A stretch of DNA of 64,000 nt, from NCBI RefSeq assembly GCF_900113905.1, contig NZ_FORC01000001.1, positions 680,060 through 744,059 on the forward strand, given 5' to 3'. The notes under the pieces were generated by a model that was not told the origin of the DNA, made no database searches, and saw only the letters and a list, made by a program, of their open reading frames with translations. Each line of letters opens with the position of its first letter. The stretch's first letter is position 1. This DNA comes from Phytopseudomonas argentinensis. Its GTDB lineage: Bacteria; Pseudomonadota; Gammaproteobacteria; Pseudomonadales; Pseudomonadaceae. The position numbers and the translations under genes were made by a program. Shown piece by piece: positions 28,287 to 36,449 of the stretch.

Positions 28287-31200
28287 CCCTCGAGCAATGG
28301 CTGGCCCAGCCCGACGTATTGCTGGTCGTCGACACCATCCAGCCGCCGTCCGGCCCCATGCCCAAGGGCCAGAGCGCCACGCTCAAGCCCAAGGAGCTGG
28401 GCCTGTTCCTGGCCATCACCGGAGCCGGCAAGGTGTACGCCTTCAATGGGCACGTGGACCTGGGCACCGGTATTCGCACCTCCCTGGCACAGATCGTCGC
28501 CGAGGAGCTTTACCTGCAGCTGGACCAGGTCGAGATGGTGCTGGGCGATACCGAGCGCGCGCCCAACCAGGGCGCGACCATCGCCAGCGCGACCATCCAG
28601 ATCAGCGCCGTGCCCTTGCGCAACGCCGCCGCCGAAGCCCGCCGCCATCTACGGCAGCAGGCCAGCGAGCGCTGGCAAACGCCAGGCGAACAATTGACCC
28701 TTGAGGGCGGTGTGTTCACCCATCCCGATGGCCGCCAGCTGGGTTTCGGTGAGCTGATCACCGGCGGACATGTTCGCCTGCAAATCAGCGGCGAGGCGCC
28801 GCTCAAACCGGCCAGCGAATACCGCCTGGTCGGCCAGGGCGCGGCCCGGGTCGACATTCCGGCCAAGGCCACCGGCGAGCTCACCTACGTCCACGACATG
28901 CGCCTGCCCGGCATGCTCCACGGACGCGTCATTCGCCCGCCCTATGCCGGTTACGACAGTGGCGACTTCGTCGGCAACAGCCTGCTCGCGGTGGATGAAA
29001 GCTCCATCGCCGACCTACCCGGCATCGTCGCCGTGGTGGTGATCCGCGACTTCGTCGGCGTGGTCGCCGAGCGCGAGGAACAAGCCATCCGCGCCGCCCA
29101 GCAACTGCGCATCGAGTGGAAACCCTGGCAGCAGAAGTTGCCCGACCTGCGTGATGTCGCCCAGGCCATTCGCGACAACCCGCGCATCGCCCGCACCGTG
29201 CTCGACAAGGGGGACGTCGAGCAGGCGCTGAAGGATGCCGACCAACGCCTGACCCGCACCTACCTGTGGCCCTACCAGCTGCATGCCTCCATCGGCCCGT
29301 CCTGCGCCGTGGCCGACTACAGCGAACAACATTCGCGGGTCTGGTCCGGCACGCAGAACCCGCACCTGTTGCGCGCCGACCTGGCCTGGCTGCTGGAGTG
29401 CGACGAGCGTCATATCGAGATCATCCGCATGGAGGCCTCGGGCTGCTACGGCCGCAACTGCGCCGACGACGTGTGTGCCGACGCGCTGCTGCTGTCGCGT
29501 GCCGTAGGCAAGCCGGTACGGGTGCAGCTGACCCGCGAACAGGAACATGTGTGGGAGCCCAAGGGCACGGCGCAGTTGATGGAAGTGGACGGCGGGCTGA
29601 ACGCCGATGGCAGCATCAGCGCCTACGACTTCCAGACCAGCTACCCCTCCAACGGCGCGCCGACCCTGGCCCTGCTGCTGACCGGTCGGGTCGAGCCGCT
29701 GCCGATGATGTTCGAGATGGGCGACCGCACCTCGATACCGCCCTACGACTACGAACATATGCGCGTGACCATCAACGACATGGCACCGCTGGTGCGCGCC
29801 TCGTGGATGCGCGGAGTCTCGGCGCTGCCCAACAGCTTCGCCCATGAGTCGTACATCGACGAGCTGGCCTTCGCCGCTGGCGTCGACCCAGTGCAATACC
29901 GCCTGCAGCACCTGGACGATCCCCGCGCCAAAGAGCTGATCGAAGCCACGGCCAGGCGTGCCGACTGGCAACCCCGCACACAGCCTCAGCAAACTCCACC
30001 CGAAGGTGACGTGTTGCGCGGTCGCGGCTTCGCCTACGCGCGCTACATCCACAGCAAGTTCCCCGGCTTCGGCGCGGCCTGGGCGGCCTGGGTCGCCGAC
30101 GTGGCAGTGGACAAGCGCACCGGCGAAGTGGCGGTGACCCGCGTGGTGATCGGCCACGACGCCGGCATGATGATCAACCCCGACGGCGTGCGCCATCAGA
30201 TCCACGGCAACGTGGTGCAGTCCACCAGCCGGGTGCTCAAGGAGCAGGTGCAATTCGAGGAGTCCAAGGTCGCCAGCAGCGAATGGGGTACCTACCCGAT
30301 CCTCACCTTCCCGGAGGTGCCGGCCATCGACGTGATGATGATGCCGCGCCAGAGCGAACCGCCCATGGGCAGTGGCGAGTCGGCCTCGGTGCCCAGCGCC
30401 GCAGCCATCGCCAATGCAATCTACGACGCCACCGGCCTGCGCTTTCGCGAATTACCGATCACCGCCGAACGGGTGCGCGCCGCCCTCAACGGCGGCTCGC
30501 CCGACGCAGACGCGCCAGCCCCCCCAACCGGCAAGAAACGCAGCAAGTGGTGGCTCGGCGGCCTGGCAGGGGTGTTCGGCACAGCCCTGGGGCTGCTCGC
30601 CACGGCCATGCCCTGGCGCGCCGAGATCGCCCCGGTGGCACCCGCAGCACCAGGCACCTGGTCTGCCGCAACCCTGGAGCGCGGCCGCCTGCTGGCGGCG
30701 GCTGGCGATTGCGCGGTGTGCCATACCGCGCCGGAGGGCGCGACCAACGCCGGCGGCCTGGCCATGGAGACGCCGTTCGGCACCCTGTACAGCACCAATA
30801 TCACCCCGGATCGGAAAACCGGTATCGGCACCTGGTCGTTCGGCGCCTTCGAGCGCGCGATGCGCGAGGGCATCAGCCGCGACGGTCGCCATCTCTATCC
30901 AGCCTTTCCCTACACCGCCTTTCGCAATATCAGCGACACCGACATGCAGTCGCTCTACGCCTACCTGATGTCCCAGGAACCGGTGAAGCAGTCCGCCCCC
31001 GCCAACCAGATGAGCTTCCCGTTCAATATCCGCCCGTTGATGGCCGGCTGGAACGCGTTGTTTCTCGGTCGCGGCGAATACCAGGCCCACACCAGTCGCT
31101 CCGAGCAGTGGAACCGCGGCGCCTACCTGGTCAACGGCCTGGGCCACTGCGCCGCCTGCCACTCGCCGCGCAACCTGCTGGGTGCAGAGAAAACCGGCAA

Positions 31201-31822
31201 ATCCTTCCTGGCCGGCGGCGTGGTCGACGGCTGGGAGGCGCCGGCCCTGAATGCCTTGAGCAGCAGTGGCGTGCCCTGGACGGAAGCCGAACTGAGCGAA
31301 TACCTGAGCAGCGGCTTCTCCAGTCAGCATGGCGTGGCAGCCGGGCCCATGGGGCCGGTAGTCAGCGAACTGGCCATGCTGCCGAAGGGCGACGTCGAAG
31401 CCATCGCGCATTATCTGGTGTCACTGGATACCAACACGGCGCCCGCCGCCAAGAGCGCCGTCAGCGATAAGGTCGATACGCTCTCGCTGACGCGGGGCCA
31501 GCGGATCTTCGAAGGTGCCTGCCAGGCGTGTCACAGCGACGGCAACGGTCCCCAGCTGTTCGGTGTCAGCCCGTCGATGGCGGTCAACAGCAACGTCCAC
31601 AGCGCCGTCCCCGACAACCTGCTGAACGTCATTCTGCATGGTATCGACAAACCCGCCACGCCCGATCTGGGCTACATGCCAGCCTTCAAGGACCACCTCA
31701 GCGACCGCCAGGTGGCGGACCTGGCCGGCTACCTGCGCCAGCGTTTCGCCGGCGAGCAACCGGCCTGGAAAAACCTGCCGGAAAAGGTCGCCCACGTGCG
31801 CGCCAACCCGGGCAGTCACTGA
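28277..31822 (+). CDS. nicB: NicB, molybdopterin and cytochrome c subunit of nicotinate dehydrogenase
   Basis: A 1181-residue fusion. Residues about 1-745 form the molybdopterin-binding hydroxylase part (GHVDLGTGIRTSLAQIVAEEL, and MGSGESASVPSAAAIANAIYDATGLRF near its end). A membrane helix is at about 760-780 (KWWLGGLAGVFGTALGLLAT), followed by a periplasmic triple-haem cytochrome c part with CAVCH at 812-816, CAACH at 958-962 and CQACH at 1082-1086. Each has a plausible downstream Met ligand. The enzyme hydroxylates nicotinate at C6 and feeds electrons to the respiratory chain. The start at 28277 overlaps nicA. Confidence 0.95.
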   Translation: MQLTLEQWLAQPDVLLVVDTIQPPSGPMPKGQSATLKPKELGLFLAITGAGKVYAFNGHVDLGTGIRTSLAQIVAEELYLQLDQVEMVLGDTERAPNQGATIASATIQISAVPLRNAAAEARRHLRQQASERWQTPGEQLTLEGGVFTHPDGRQLGFGELITGGHVRLQISGEAPLKPASEYRLVGQGAARVDIPAKATGELTYVHDMRLPGMLHGRVIRPPYAGYDSGDFVGNSLLAVDESSIADLPGIVAVVVIRDFVGVVAEREEQAIRAAQQLRIEWKPWQQKLPDLRDVAQAIRDNPRIARTVLDKGDVEQALKDADQRLTRTYLWPYQLHASIGPSCAVADYSEQHSRVWSGTQNPHLLRADLAWLLECDERHIEIIRMEASGCYGRNCADDVCADALLLSRAVGKPVRVQLTREQEHVWEPKGTAQLMEVDGGLNADGSISAYDFQTSYPSNGAPTLALLLTGRVEPLPMMFEMGDRTSIPPYDYEHMRVTINDMAPLVRASWMRGVSALPNSFAHESYIDELAFAAGVDPVQYRLQHLDDPRAKELIEATARRADWQPRTQPQQTPPEGDVLRGRGFAYARYIHSKFPGFGAAWAAWVADVAVDKRTGEVAVTRVVIGHDAGMMINPDGVRHQIHGNVVQSTSRVLKEQVQFEESKVASSEWGTYPILTFPEVPAIDVMMMPRQSEPPMGSGESASVPSAAAIANAIYDATGLRFRELPITAERVRAALNGGSPDADAPAPPTGKKRSKWWLGGLAGVFGTALGLLATAMPWRAEIAPVAPAAPGTWSAATLERGRLLAAAGDCAVCHTAPEGATNAGGLAMETPFGTLYSTNITPDRKTGIGTWSFGAFERAMREGISRDGRHLYPAFPYTAFRNISDTDMQSLYAYLMSQEPVKQSAPANQMSFPFNIRPLMAGWNALFLGRGEYQAHTSRSEQWNRGAYLVNGLGHCAACHSPRNLLGAEKTGKSFLAGGVVDGWEAPALNALSSSGVPWTEAELSEYLSSGFSSQHGVAAGPMGPVVSELAMLPKGDVEAIAHYLVSLDTNTAPAAKSAVSDKVDTLSLTRGQRIFEGACQACHSDGNGPQLFGVSPSMAVNSNVHSAVPDNLLNVILHGIDKPATPDLGYMPAFKDHLSDRQVADLAGYLRQRFAGEQPAWKNLPEKVAHVRANPGSH

Positions 31823-31837
31823 CGACGCGAAGGCGAG

Positions 31838-31984
31838 TTAGGCTCTGTAGGAAAAGTACCTGCGCTTGGTGATGCTTCGTTAAAAATCGGTTCGGCCTGC
31901 TCATTTACAGCTCGTAAACTCCGCGGCCTCACCGATTTTTGCCTCGCCTGACCTTCGCTCGGAAACTTTTCGTACAGACCCTAG
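31838..31984. repeat. Long palindromic intergenic element between nicB and nicS
   Basis: The ends are inverted copies (TCTGTAGGAAAAGT near 31844-31857 and ACTTTTCGTACAGA near 31965-31978). Inside lies a second pair (AAAAATCGGT at 31882-31891, ACCGATTTTT at 31931-31940) around the small central hairpin TTTAC-AGCTC-GTAAA at 31904-31918. The whole can fold into one extended imperfect hairpin between two convergent genes, so it may act as a bidirectional terminator. Similar hairpins are at 58375-58501 and 62330-62395. Confidence 0.7.
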
Positions 31985-32634
31985 GCGCCCTCGCCCCCTC
32001 GCGCCAACCCGCGCAGCACCAGGTCGCTGATAAATTCCAGCCAGTGCTGCTTCTCCTGGGGGGACGCCAACGCATCGTCGAGAAAGCAGCTCAGGGTGTG
32101 CAGGTTCGAGTTATAGAAGTAGCAGAGCGAGGCGATCATCAGATACACGTGGCGGATATCGATATCCTCACGAAACAGCCCCTGCTGCTGCCCCGCCTTG
32201 ACGATGGGTTCGAGCATGCCCACCGCCGTTCCGGATAGCGCCCGCAGGTTGCTCGACTTGCGGGCATGGGTGCCTTGCAACAGATTTTCGGTGCCCAGGA
32301 TGGTGATGAATTCCGGGTGCTTGAGGTAGTAGTTCCAGGTAAAGGCCACCAGGTCGCGGATCGCCTGCTGCGGATCCGTCAGGTCGAAGCGCTGGCGTGC
32401 TTCAGCGCGGTTGAACTGGGCGTAGATATGCTCCAGCACGCTGACGAACAGTTCGTCCTTGCTGCCGAAGTAGTAATAGATCATCCGCTCGTTGCACTGC
32501 GCCTGGCTGGCGATCTGCTCGGTACGCGCGCCGGCGTAGCCTTGCCGGCTGAACACCTTGACCGCCGCCTTGAGAATGGCCGAGCGGGTGCGGTCGGCCT
32601 GAGCAGCTCGGCTACCGCCCCCGGGCTTTTGCAT
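31981..32634 (-). CDS. nicS: NicS, TetR-family regulator of nicAB
   Basis: A 217-residue TetR regulator with the N-terminal helix-turn-helix at about residues 20-60 (ILKAAVKVFSRQGYAGARTE, then CNERMIYYYFGSKDELF). The ligand domain includes YNSNLHTLSCFLDD. It is convergent with nicB, as expected for NicS, which in P. putida represses nicAB and responds to nicotinate and 6-hydroxynicotinate. The start at 32634 (MQKPGGG) is chosen because the upstream extension to 32727 is not family-like. Its 3' end overlaps the palindromic element by a few bases. Confidence 0.88.
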   Translation of the reverse strand: MQKPGGGSRAAQADRTRSAILKAAVKVFSRQGYAGARTEQIASQAQCNERMIYYYFGSKDELFVSVLEHIYAQFNRAEARQRFDLTDPQQAIRDLVAFTWNYYLKHPEFITILGTENLLQGTHARKSSNLRALSGTAVGMLEPIVKAGQQQGLFREDIDIRHVYLMIASLCYFYNSNLHTLSCFLDDALASPQEKQHWLEFISDLVLRGLARGGEGA

Positions 32635-32893
32635 GGTGAACTCCACGAACTGAAACGATGGCCAAGTATGGAGCATCGACCAGGCGATACCAATTGGCGG
32701 AGGCAAGACCAACCCACTGCCAGGCAATGGCGGGCGCTTTTACCCCAGCCCTGGCCCGGTGGCCGGAGCACATCAGCAGGCACGGCAGCCGGGATCCCCC
32801 TGCGGCAGAAAGGGGATACAGCAAAAGAGGACAAATGTTTAATTTTTGGCTTAGGAAATAACCCGCACCATTTTTCCAGTCCTTTTCCCATAC

Positions 32894-32929
32894 AAAGCCT
32901 CTGAAATTTTCGAAGGATTCAGGGGCTTT
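32894..32929. terminator. Terminator-like hairpin next to the displaced tRNA 3' end
   Basis: AAAGCCTCTGAA and TTCAGGGGCTTT form a stem with one G-T pair. The same arrangement, a hairpin of AAGCCCC/GGGGCTT type directly after the tRNA 3' end, occurs beside the intact tRNA-Ser at about 35399-35434, so this is likely the original terminator of that tRNA gene. Confidence 0.6.
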
Positions 32930-32942
32930 GTGATATTGGGCA

Positions 32943-32967
32943 TGGTGGGAAGCTAGGGATTTGAACC
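32943..32967 (-). other. Duplicated tRNA-Ser 3' end, probable attachment-site copy
   Basis: These 25 bases match the 3' end of the tRNA-Ser gene at 35446-35470 in 23 positions, covering CCA, the 3' acceptor strand and part of the T arm. Together with the intact tRNA they form direct repeats flanking an AT-richer segment of about 2.5 kb, the usual footprint of integration into a tRNA 3' end. Confidence 0.75.
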
Positions 32968-33029
32968 GTTTTTGAGCGGTTTCAGTGCGTCACAGTGCGT
33001 GCCAATCTGTGATTTTACAGGGCCTCAAC

Positions 33030-33079
33030 GTGTCGATTAGTGGCTATGCGGCACAGTGTTTTCGACACTTTTTCGACAC
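33030..33079. repeat. TCGACAC repeats at the left end of the island
   Basis: TCGACAC occurs at 33062-33068 and 33073-33079 (11-base period), with an inverted copy GTGTCGA at 33030-33036. An identical pair with the same 11-base period lies at the other end of the island (35362-35368 and 35373-35379). They resemble recombinase arm-binding sites. Confidence 0.6.
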
Positions 33080-33166
33080 ATCTCACACCTTACCTGTGGC
33101 CCTGATCATTGCCCCACGCTACCATCGCCTCTCTAAAATTTGCCGCCCACCAAGGAAGGTCACTAA

Positions 33167-33682
33167 ATGCGCTATCTCATAGCAGCCATCTCTATTTTCA
33201 TTGCCTCGCATGCTTTTGCTGATTCCAAGACTCAAAAAATTGAGGCTTTGCTTCGTGCCCAAGGCTTGGTTGACACTTGGGCTCAGCAGCTTAAGAGCAG
33301 TAGAGAATATAACAATGTAATGGCTCAGCAGATTATGGGGAAAGTTACAGCTAACTTGACCCCAAATGAGGAGTTCAGGAAGCGATTCAACGACGCGGGC
33401 GAGAAATTCCTTAATAATGTAGTCACTCCTTGGACAGCTGAAGACATGGTGGCTGTTTGGGGTGATTATTACGGCCCTGAATTCACTGAGTCGGAACTCG
33501 ATCAGCTTATCGCTTTTTACTCCTCACCTCTGGCTCAAAAGGAAATCCAGGTTGGCCGAAGCGCATTAGAAAAATTCACGTTGCACTTTCAAAATGCAAA
33601 CAAACCCATCGTCGACAAAGCCACAAATCAGTACCTACAAGACTTGCAGCTTATTGCAAAAGAATGCAATTGCACCAAGTAA
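33167..33682 (+). CDS. Secreted DUF2059-family protein
   Basis: A 171-residue exported protein with a clear Sec signal peptide (MRYLIAAISIFIASHAFA, cut before DS). The mature part is helical and matches the DUF2059 pattern, with KFTEEEL-like text reading EFTESELDQLIAFYSSPLAQK and a preceding WTAEDMVAVWGDYYGPEFT. The function of the family is unknown. Lower GC content and A/T-ending codons set it apart from the chromosome around it, consistent with acquisition in the island. GGAAGG precedes the ATG. Confidence 0.8.
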   Translation: MRYLIAAISIFIASHAFADSKTQKIEALLRAQGLVDTWAQQLKSSREYNNVMAQQIMGKVTANLTPNEEFRKRFNDAGEKFLNNVVTPWTAEDMVAVWGDYYGPEFTESELDQLIAFYSSPLAQKEIQVGRSALEKFTLHFQNANKPIVDKATNQYLQDLQLIAKECNCTK

Positions 33683-33688
33683 GCTACT

Positions 33689-34393
33689 TTAAGGCATCAT
33701 GTTATTACCGGGATTGCAGGCGGGTTCGTAGCTTCCGCACATCTTCTTGAATGCGATCTTAGCGCCCTTCCTGCAATCACGGTAAGTCAAAGAGCCTTTC
33801 TGATAGTTTTCGCACACGCTGGAGTGGTCAATTACTCCGTTTCGTTCTGTCCACGAAAACTCTCCGCCTACCCTCTTTTTCTGGTGGCCGTTTTCCCAAG
33901 ACCAGTAACCGGTTCTGCTTACCTCGCGCACTTGTTTCCGCTGCTGCCGTTGTGGCTGGCTCACTTGTTGGCTTTGATAGGTGGATGCTGCGTAGGTATT
34001 AGCGATTGGCTTCGGTTTGTAGTTGCTATCGTTAAACGAAGTCTGCCGCTCTTGAGTTTCCTGCGCGCGTTGGCGTGACCATTCTTCAAGCTCGCGGTTG
34101 GCTTGGATTGTCTGTTGGGCTTGGCTGGATCTGATCCAGTCTTGATCGTTGCCTTGTAGCGCTTCAGCTGGTGGTTGCTGTGGCTGTACAGGCTGCTTGC
34201 TGAATATGGGTTCACCGCCAAAGCGGATAGCCTGCTTGAGTTGTGCCACGTCTATCACGATGGGCCTTGCAAATACGGTGACCAAGCTCCAAAAGATTGC
34301 GGAGCCAATACCCAGGATTGCCAGCGTACGCCATGGGCCTTGTTTTTTACGTTGTCGCAAATAATCAGGAACATCTTCCTTGTTAGCTTTCAT
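33689..34393 (-). CDS. Unrecognised membrane-anchored protein with Cys-rich C-terminus
   Basis: A 234-residue protein I do not recognise. The N-terminus is charged (MKANKEDVPDYLRQRKKQGP), followed by one membrane helix at about 21-41, then a Gln-rich periplasmic linker (about 60-150). The C-terminal domain of about 75 residues contains WSWENGHQKKR, GEFSWTERNG and four Cys (VCENY, YRDCRKG, KKMCGS, PACNPG), possibly disulfide-bonded. The start at 34393 has AGGGAT upstream; the frame extends to 34423. It ends 7 bases from the DUF2059 gene. AT-rich codons suggest foreign origin. Confidence 0.6.
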   Translation of the reverse strand: MKANKEDVPDYLRQRKKQGPWRTLAILGIGSAIFWSLVTVFARPIVIDVAQLKQAIRFGGEPIFSKQPVQPQQPPAEALQGNDQDWIRSSQAQQTIQANRELEEWSRQRAQETQERQTSFNDSNYKPKPIANTYAASTYQSQQVSQPQRQQRKQVREVSRTGYWSWENGHQKKRVGGEFSWTERNGVIDHSSVCENYQKGSLTYRDCRKGAKIAFKKMCGSYEPACNPGNNMMP

Positions 34394-34467
34394 TACTGAT
34401 CCCTGTGCAAATAAAATTTTCAATTTCTTACAAAATCGCTAACTTATCACTCCATAGCCGACTTGAT

Positions 34468-34674
34468 TTTGTTCAGGCTACCCACGTTCTGCGGCACACG
34501 TTCGCCAGCCACTTTGTCATCAACGGCGGCAATATCCTTACCCTGCAAAAGATTCTTGGTCACCAGTCGCTAACTATGACAATGAGGTACGCACACTTAG
34601 CCCCAAACCACCTGCAAGATGCAATTAACCTAGGCCCACCTCGCCCAAACCTAGAACCACAGATTAGATATTGA
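34468..34674 (+). pseudogene. C-terminal remnant of a tyrosine recombinase (phage-type integrase)
   Basis: About 67 codons from 34474 on encode the C-terminal catalytic boxes of tyrosine recombinases: THVLRHTFASHF (H-x-x-R), LGHQSLTMTMRYAHL (His and the nucleophilic Tyr), and a short tail. The N-terminal arm/core domains and the first catalytic Arg are missing, and the upstream sequence is the promoter side of a leftward gene. It cannot be an active integrase. It points to the origin of the surrounding 2.5-kb island. Confidence 0.8.
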
Positions 34675-35292
34675 CACCAACATAGCAAGGATAGTTGTTG
34701 CAGCATTTAGATATATGCATGCCACTGCGACAACTGCAATCTCGAAGTAGGCAAAAAATGGAAAGCTGTCAGCTCTAAACTCTTTGTAAACCAACAATCT
34801 TTTTAGCTGCTGTTTTGGCACTACGTGAATTAGCTCTTCGAATTTCAAGTCTCGAAAAACTTTCAAAACCCCTATCAGCATCATTAAAAAAATCGTGACC
34901 ATAAAAATCAATTCACGGCTTTCAGATCCACTGTCAATCCTTGACGAGGTCATTTCTGAAAACGTAGACACCAAAGCCTGTATTGCTATAAAAGCGAAAA
35001 AGAAAACACCTACAACAGTCACACTCCACGATCCAAGAAAAACCAATATTCTTGTAATATTTTTTCTAAACACCGGAGAGTGCTTAGTATAAGAGCGCTG
35101 CGAATCAATAATAAAATTAATAGCACTAGAAACAAGTAGACTCAATAGCAGATCCAGATACCAAACACCAATTTTCGACACTGAAAATGTTGCTAGCAGC
35201 ATTACTACCCTGGAGAAAAATCTCCATCTGAATTTTTTGTCCTCGTGCAAAGTATTCCAGTAGTTCTCTGTGACCCCTTTGAGTCGCGACAT
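34651..35292 (-). CDS. Unrecognised multi-pass membrane protein
   Basis: A 213-residue protein I cannot assign. About four hydrophobic helices are visible (about 26-60 as one or two segments, 76-100, 122-140 and 184-205), joined by charged loops; residues 143-180 are likely cytoplasmic (FRDLKFEELIHVVPKQQLKR). The start at 35292 (MSRLKGV) is preferred because the longer frame to 35529 reads straight through the tRNA-Ser gene. Its last 24 bases overlap the integrase remnant on the other strand. The gene is strongly AT-rich, unlike its neighbours outside the island. Confidence 0.55.
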   Translation of the reverse strand: MSRLKGVTENYWNTLHEDKKFRWRFFSRVVMLLATFSVSKIGVWYLDLLLSLLVSSAINFIIDSQRSYTKHSPVFRKNITRILVFLGSWSVTVVGVFFFAFIAIQALVSTFSEMTSSRIDSGSESRELIFMVTIFLMMLIGVLKVFRDLKFEELIHVVPKQQLKRLLVYKEFRADSFPFFAYFEIAVVAVACIYLNAATTILAMLVSISNLWF

Positions 35293-35361
35293 TTTCCCCC
35301 CGCAAAAAGTTGATTTTGGTAGACCAAGCTTATCGATGGCTGATAGAGCCAGGCCAAAAAA

Positions 35362-35379
35362 TCGACACTTCTTCGACAC
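35362..35379. repeat. TCGACAC pair at the right end of the island
   Basis: Two direct copies of TCGACAC (35362-35368 and 35373-35379) with the same 11-base period as the pair at 33062-33079. They lie about 67 bases from the intact tRNA-Ser 3' end. Confidence 0.6.
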
Positions 35380-35398
35380 TTTGCATGCCGCAGATAGC

Positions 35399-35434
35399 AA
35401 AAGCCCCCGAAACTCTAGGAATTTCAGGGGCTTA
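35399..35434 (-). terminator. Terminator hairpin of tRNA-Ser
   Basis: An imperfect stem of AAAGCCCC-type and GGGGCTT-type arms lies 11 bases beyond the CCA end of the tRNA on its own strand. It has a counterpart beside the displaced tRNA end at 32894-32929. Confidence 0.55.
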
Positions 35435-35445
35435 GGCTTGAGATA

Positions 35446-35535
35446 TGGCGGGAAGATAGGGATTTGAACCCTAGGTACCATCGCTGATACAACGGATTTC
35501 GAATCCGTCCCGTTCGGCCACTCCGGCATCTTCCC
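35446..35535 (-). tRNA. tRNA-Ser(CGA)
   Basis: A 90-base gene on the minus strand. The 7-bp acceptor stem (GGGAAGA with TCTTCCC) is followed by discriminator G and encoded CCA. The anticodon stem ACGGA/TCCGT encloses the loop TTCGAAA, giving anticodon CGA. A long variable arm, as in serine tRNAs, and the T-loop TTCAAAT are present. The 3' end is the integration site of the island to its left in the window; the imu cassette lies on the other side. Confidence 0.95.
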
Positions 35536-35787
35536 AGGCGGCGCGCATGATATCAGCAGAAATCGGTTTGGCGAAGCCCATCGCGTAATTTTTTTCGCGT
35601 GCTATCAAACGCTTGGCTCATTTGCTGGTGATCGCTGCGCTACCACTGACTGATTGGCGCGCGGGATGCCGCGCTCCACCGCCCGAGGCATAAGGGTTCT
35701 GCACCTTTGCCGGTCGGCTTAGGGCAACGCTGGCAGAACCGGGCGCCATCCGCTCGGCGGATACTGCATTGCCGGCAAGGCAAATTA

Positions 35788-35803
35788 CTGTACATTTAAA
35801 CAG
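35788..35803 (+). promoter_or_regulatory. LexA (SOS) box upstream of imuA
   Basis: CTGTACATTTAAACAG fits the CTGT-N8-ACAG LexA consensus exactly and lies 25 bases before the imuA start. It indicates damage-inducible transcription of imuA-imuB-dnaE2. Confidence 0.92.
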
Positions 35804-35827
35804 TATATTTCTTGCCATCCGTTTGCC

Positions 35828-36448
35828 ATGTCCTCTGTCGTCGCCATCGATCATCTGCTCAATGAACGCCGTATCTGGCGTGGCCAGGGCATTGTCGCGC
35901 CCAATGGCCACCAGCCCACCGGCAACGCGGCGCTGAATGCCTCGCTGCCAGGCGGTGGCTGGCCAGAGGCGGCGTTGAGCGAGTTGCTGGTCGAGGCGCC
36001 GGGTATTGGCGAGTTGCGGGTGCTGCTGGCGACGCTGGCGCGCCTGAGTGCTGCCGGGGAGCGGGTGGTGCTGATCGCGCCGCCCTACCTGCCCTACCCC
36101 AGCGCCTGGCTGGCGGCTGGTGTGGAGCTGAAGCAGCTGACGCTGATCCAGGCGAACGCTCGGGATGCCTTGTGGGCGGCCGAGCAGTGCCTGCGTTCGG
36201 GCAGTTGCGGGGCGGTGGTGCTGTGGCCGCAGCGTGCCGATGACCGTGCCCTGCGCCGCCTGCAGATCGCCGCCGAAACCGGGCAGACCCTGGCCTTCGC
36301 CTACCGCCCGCTGTTTGAGGCGCGTAACCCTTCGCCGGCGGCCCTGCGCCTGACCATCCAGGCGCAGCCTGCCCAGGTACGGGTGCTCAAGTGCCGAGGT
36401 GGCCAACCGCCGGCGCGCACCTTTGCCTTGAGCGGCTGGGGCCTTTGA
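35828..36448 (+). CDS. imuA: ImuA, RecA-like translesion mutasome protein
   Basis: A 206-residue RecA/SulA-like protein of the SOS mutagenesis cassette. The N-terminal part reads LPGGGWPEAALSELLVEAPGIGELRVLLATLARL, matching the RecA-like nucleotide-fold core of ImuA, and the C-terminus ends ARTFALSGWGL. It acts with ImuB and DnaE2 in error-prone synthesis across lesions. It is preceded by a LexA box and followed by imuB after 1 base, so it is the first gene of an operon. In many pseudomonads lexA2 precedes imuA; none is seen here. Confidence 0.93.
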   Translation: MSSVVAIDHLLNERRIWRGQGIVAPNGHQPTGNAALNASLPGGGWPEAALSELLVEAPGIGELRVLLATLARLSAAGERVVLIAPPYLPYPSAWLAAGVELKQLTLIQANARDALWAAEQCLRSGSCGAVVLWPQRADDRALRRLQIAAETGQTLAFAYRPLFEARNPSPAALRLTIQAQPAQVRVLKCRGGQPPARTFALSGWGL

Positions 36449-36449
36449 C

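Larger units (their letters stand above)
32635..33166. other. Upstream region of nicS and left border of the tRNA-Ser island
   Basis: No convincing gene is seen. It contains a CCAATTGG palindrome near 32690 that could belong to the nicS promoter, a terminator-like hairpin at 32894-32929, the displaced tRNA-Ser 3' end at 32943-32967, a direct repeat CAGTGCGT at about 32983 and 32993, and three TCGACAC-type sites at 33030-33036 (inverted), 33062-33068 and 33073-33079. Base composition drops from GC-rich to AT-rich near 32820. Confidence 0.6.

Noticed and set aside
32985..33182. Rightward 65-codon frame at the island border
   Set aside because: It runs through the TCGACAC repeats, has no good ribosome-binding site and overlaps the DUF2059 start.
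35293..35529. N-terminal extension of the island membrane protein
   Set aside because: It translates the tRNA-Ser gene (the familiar MPEWPNGTDSK product), so it is an artefact.
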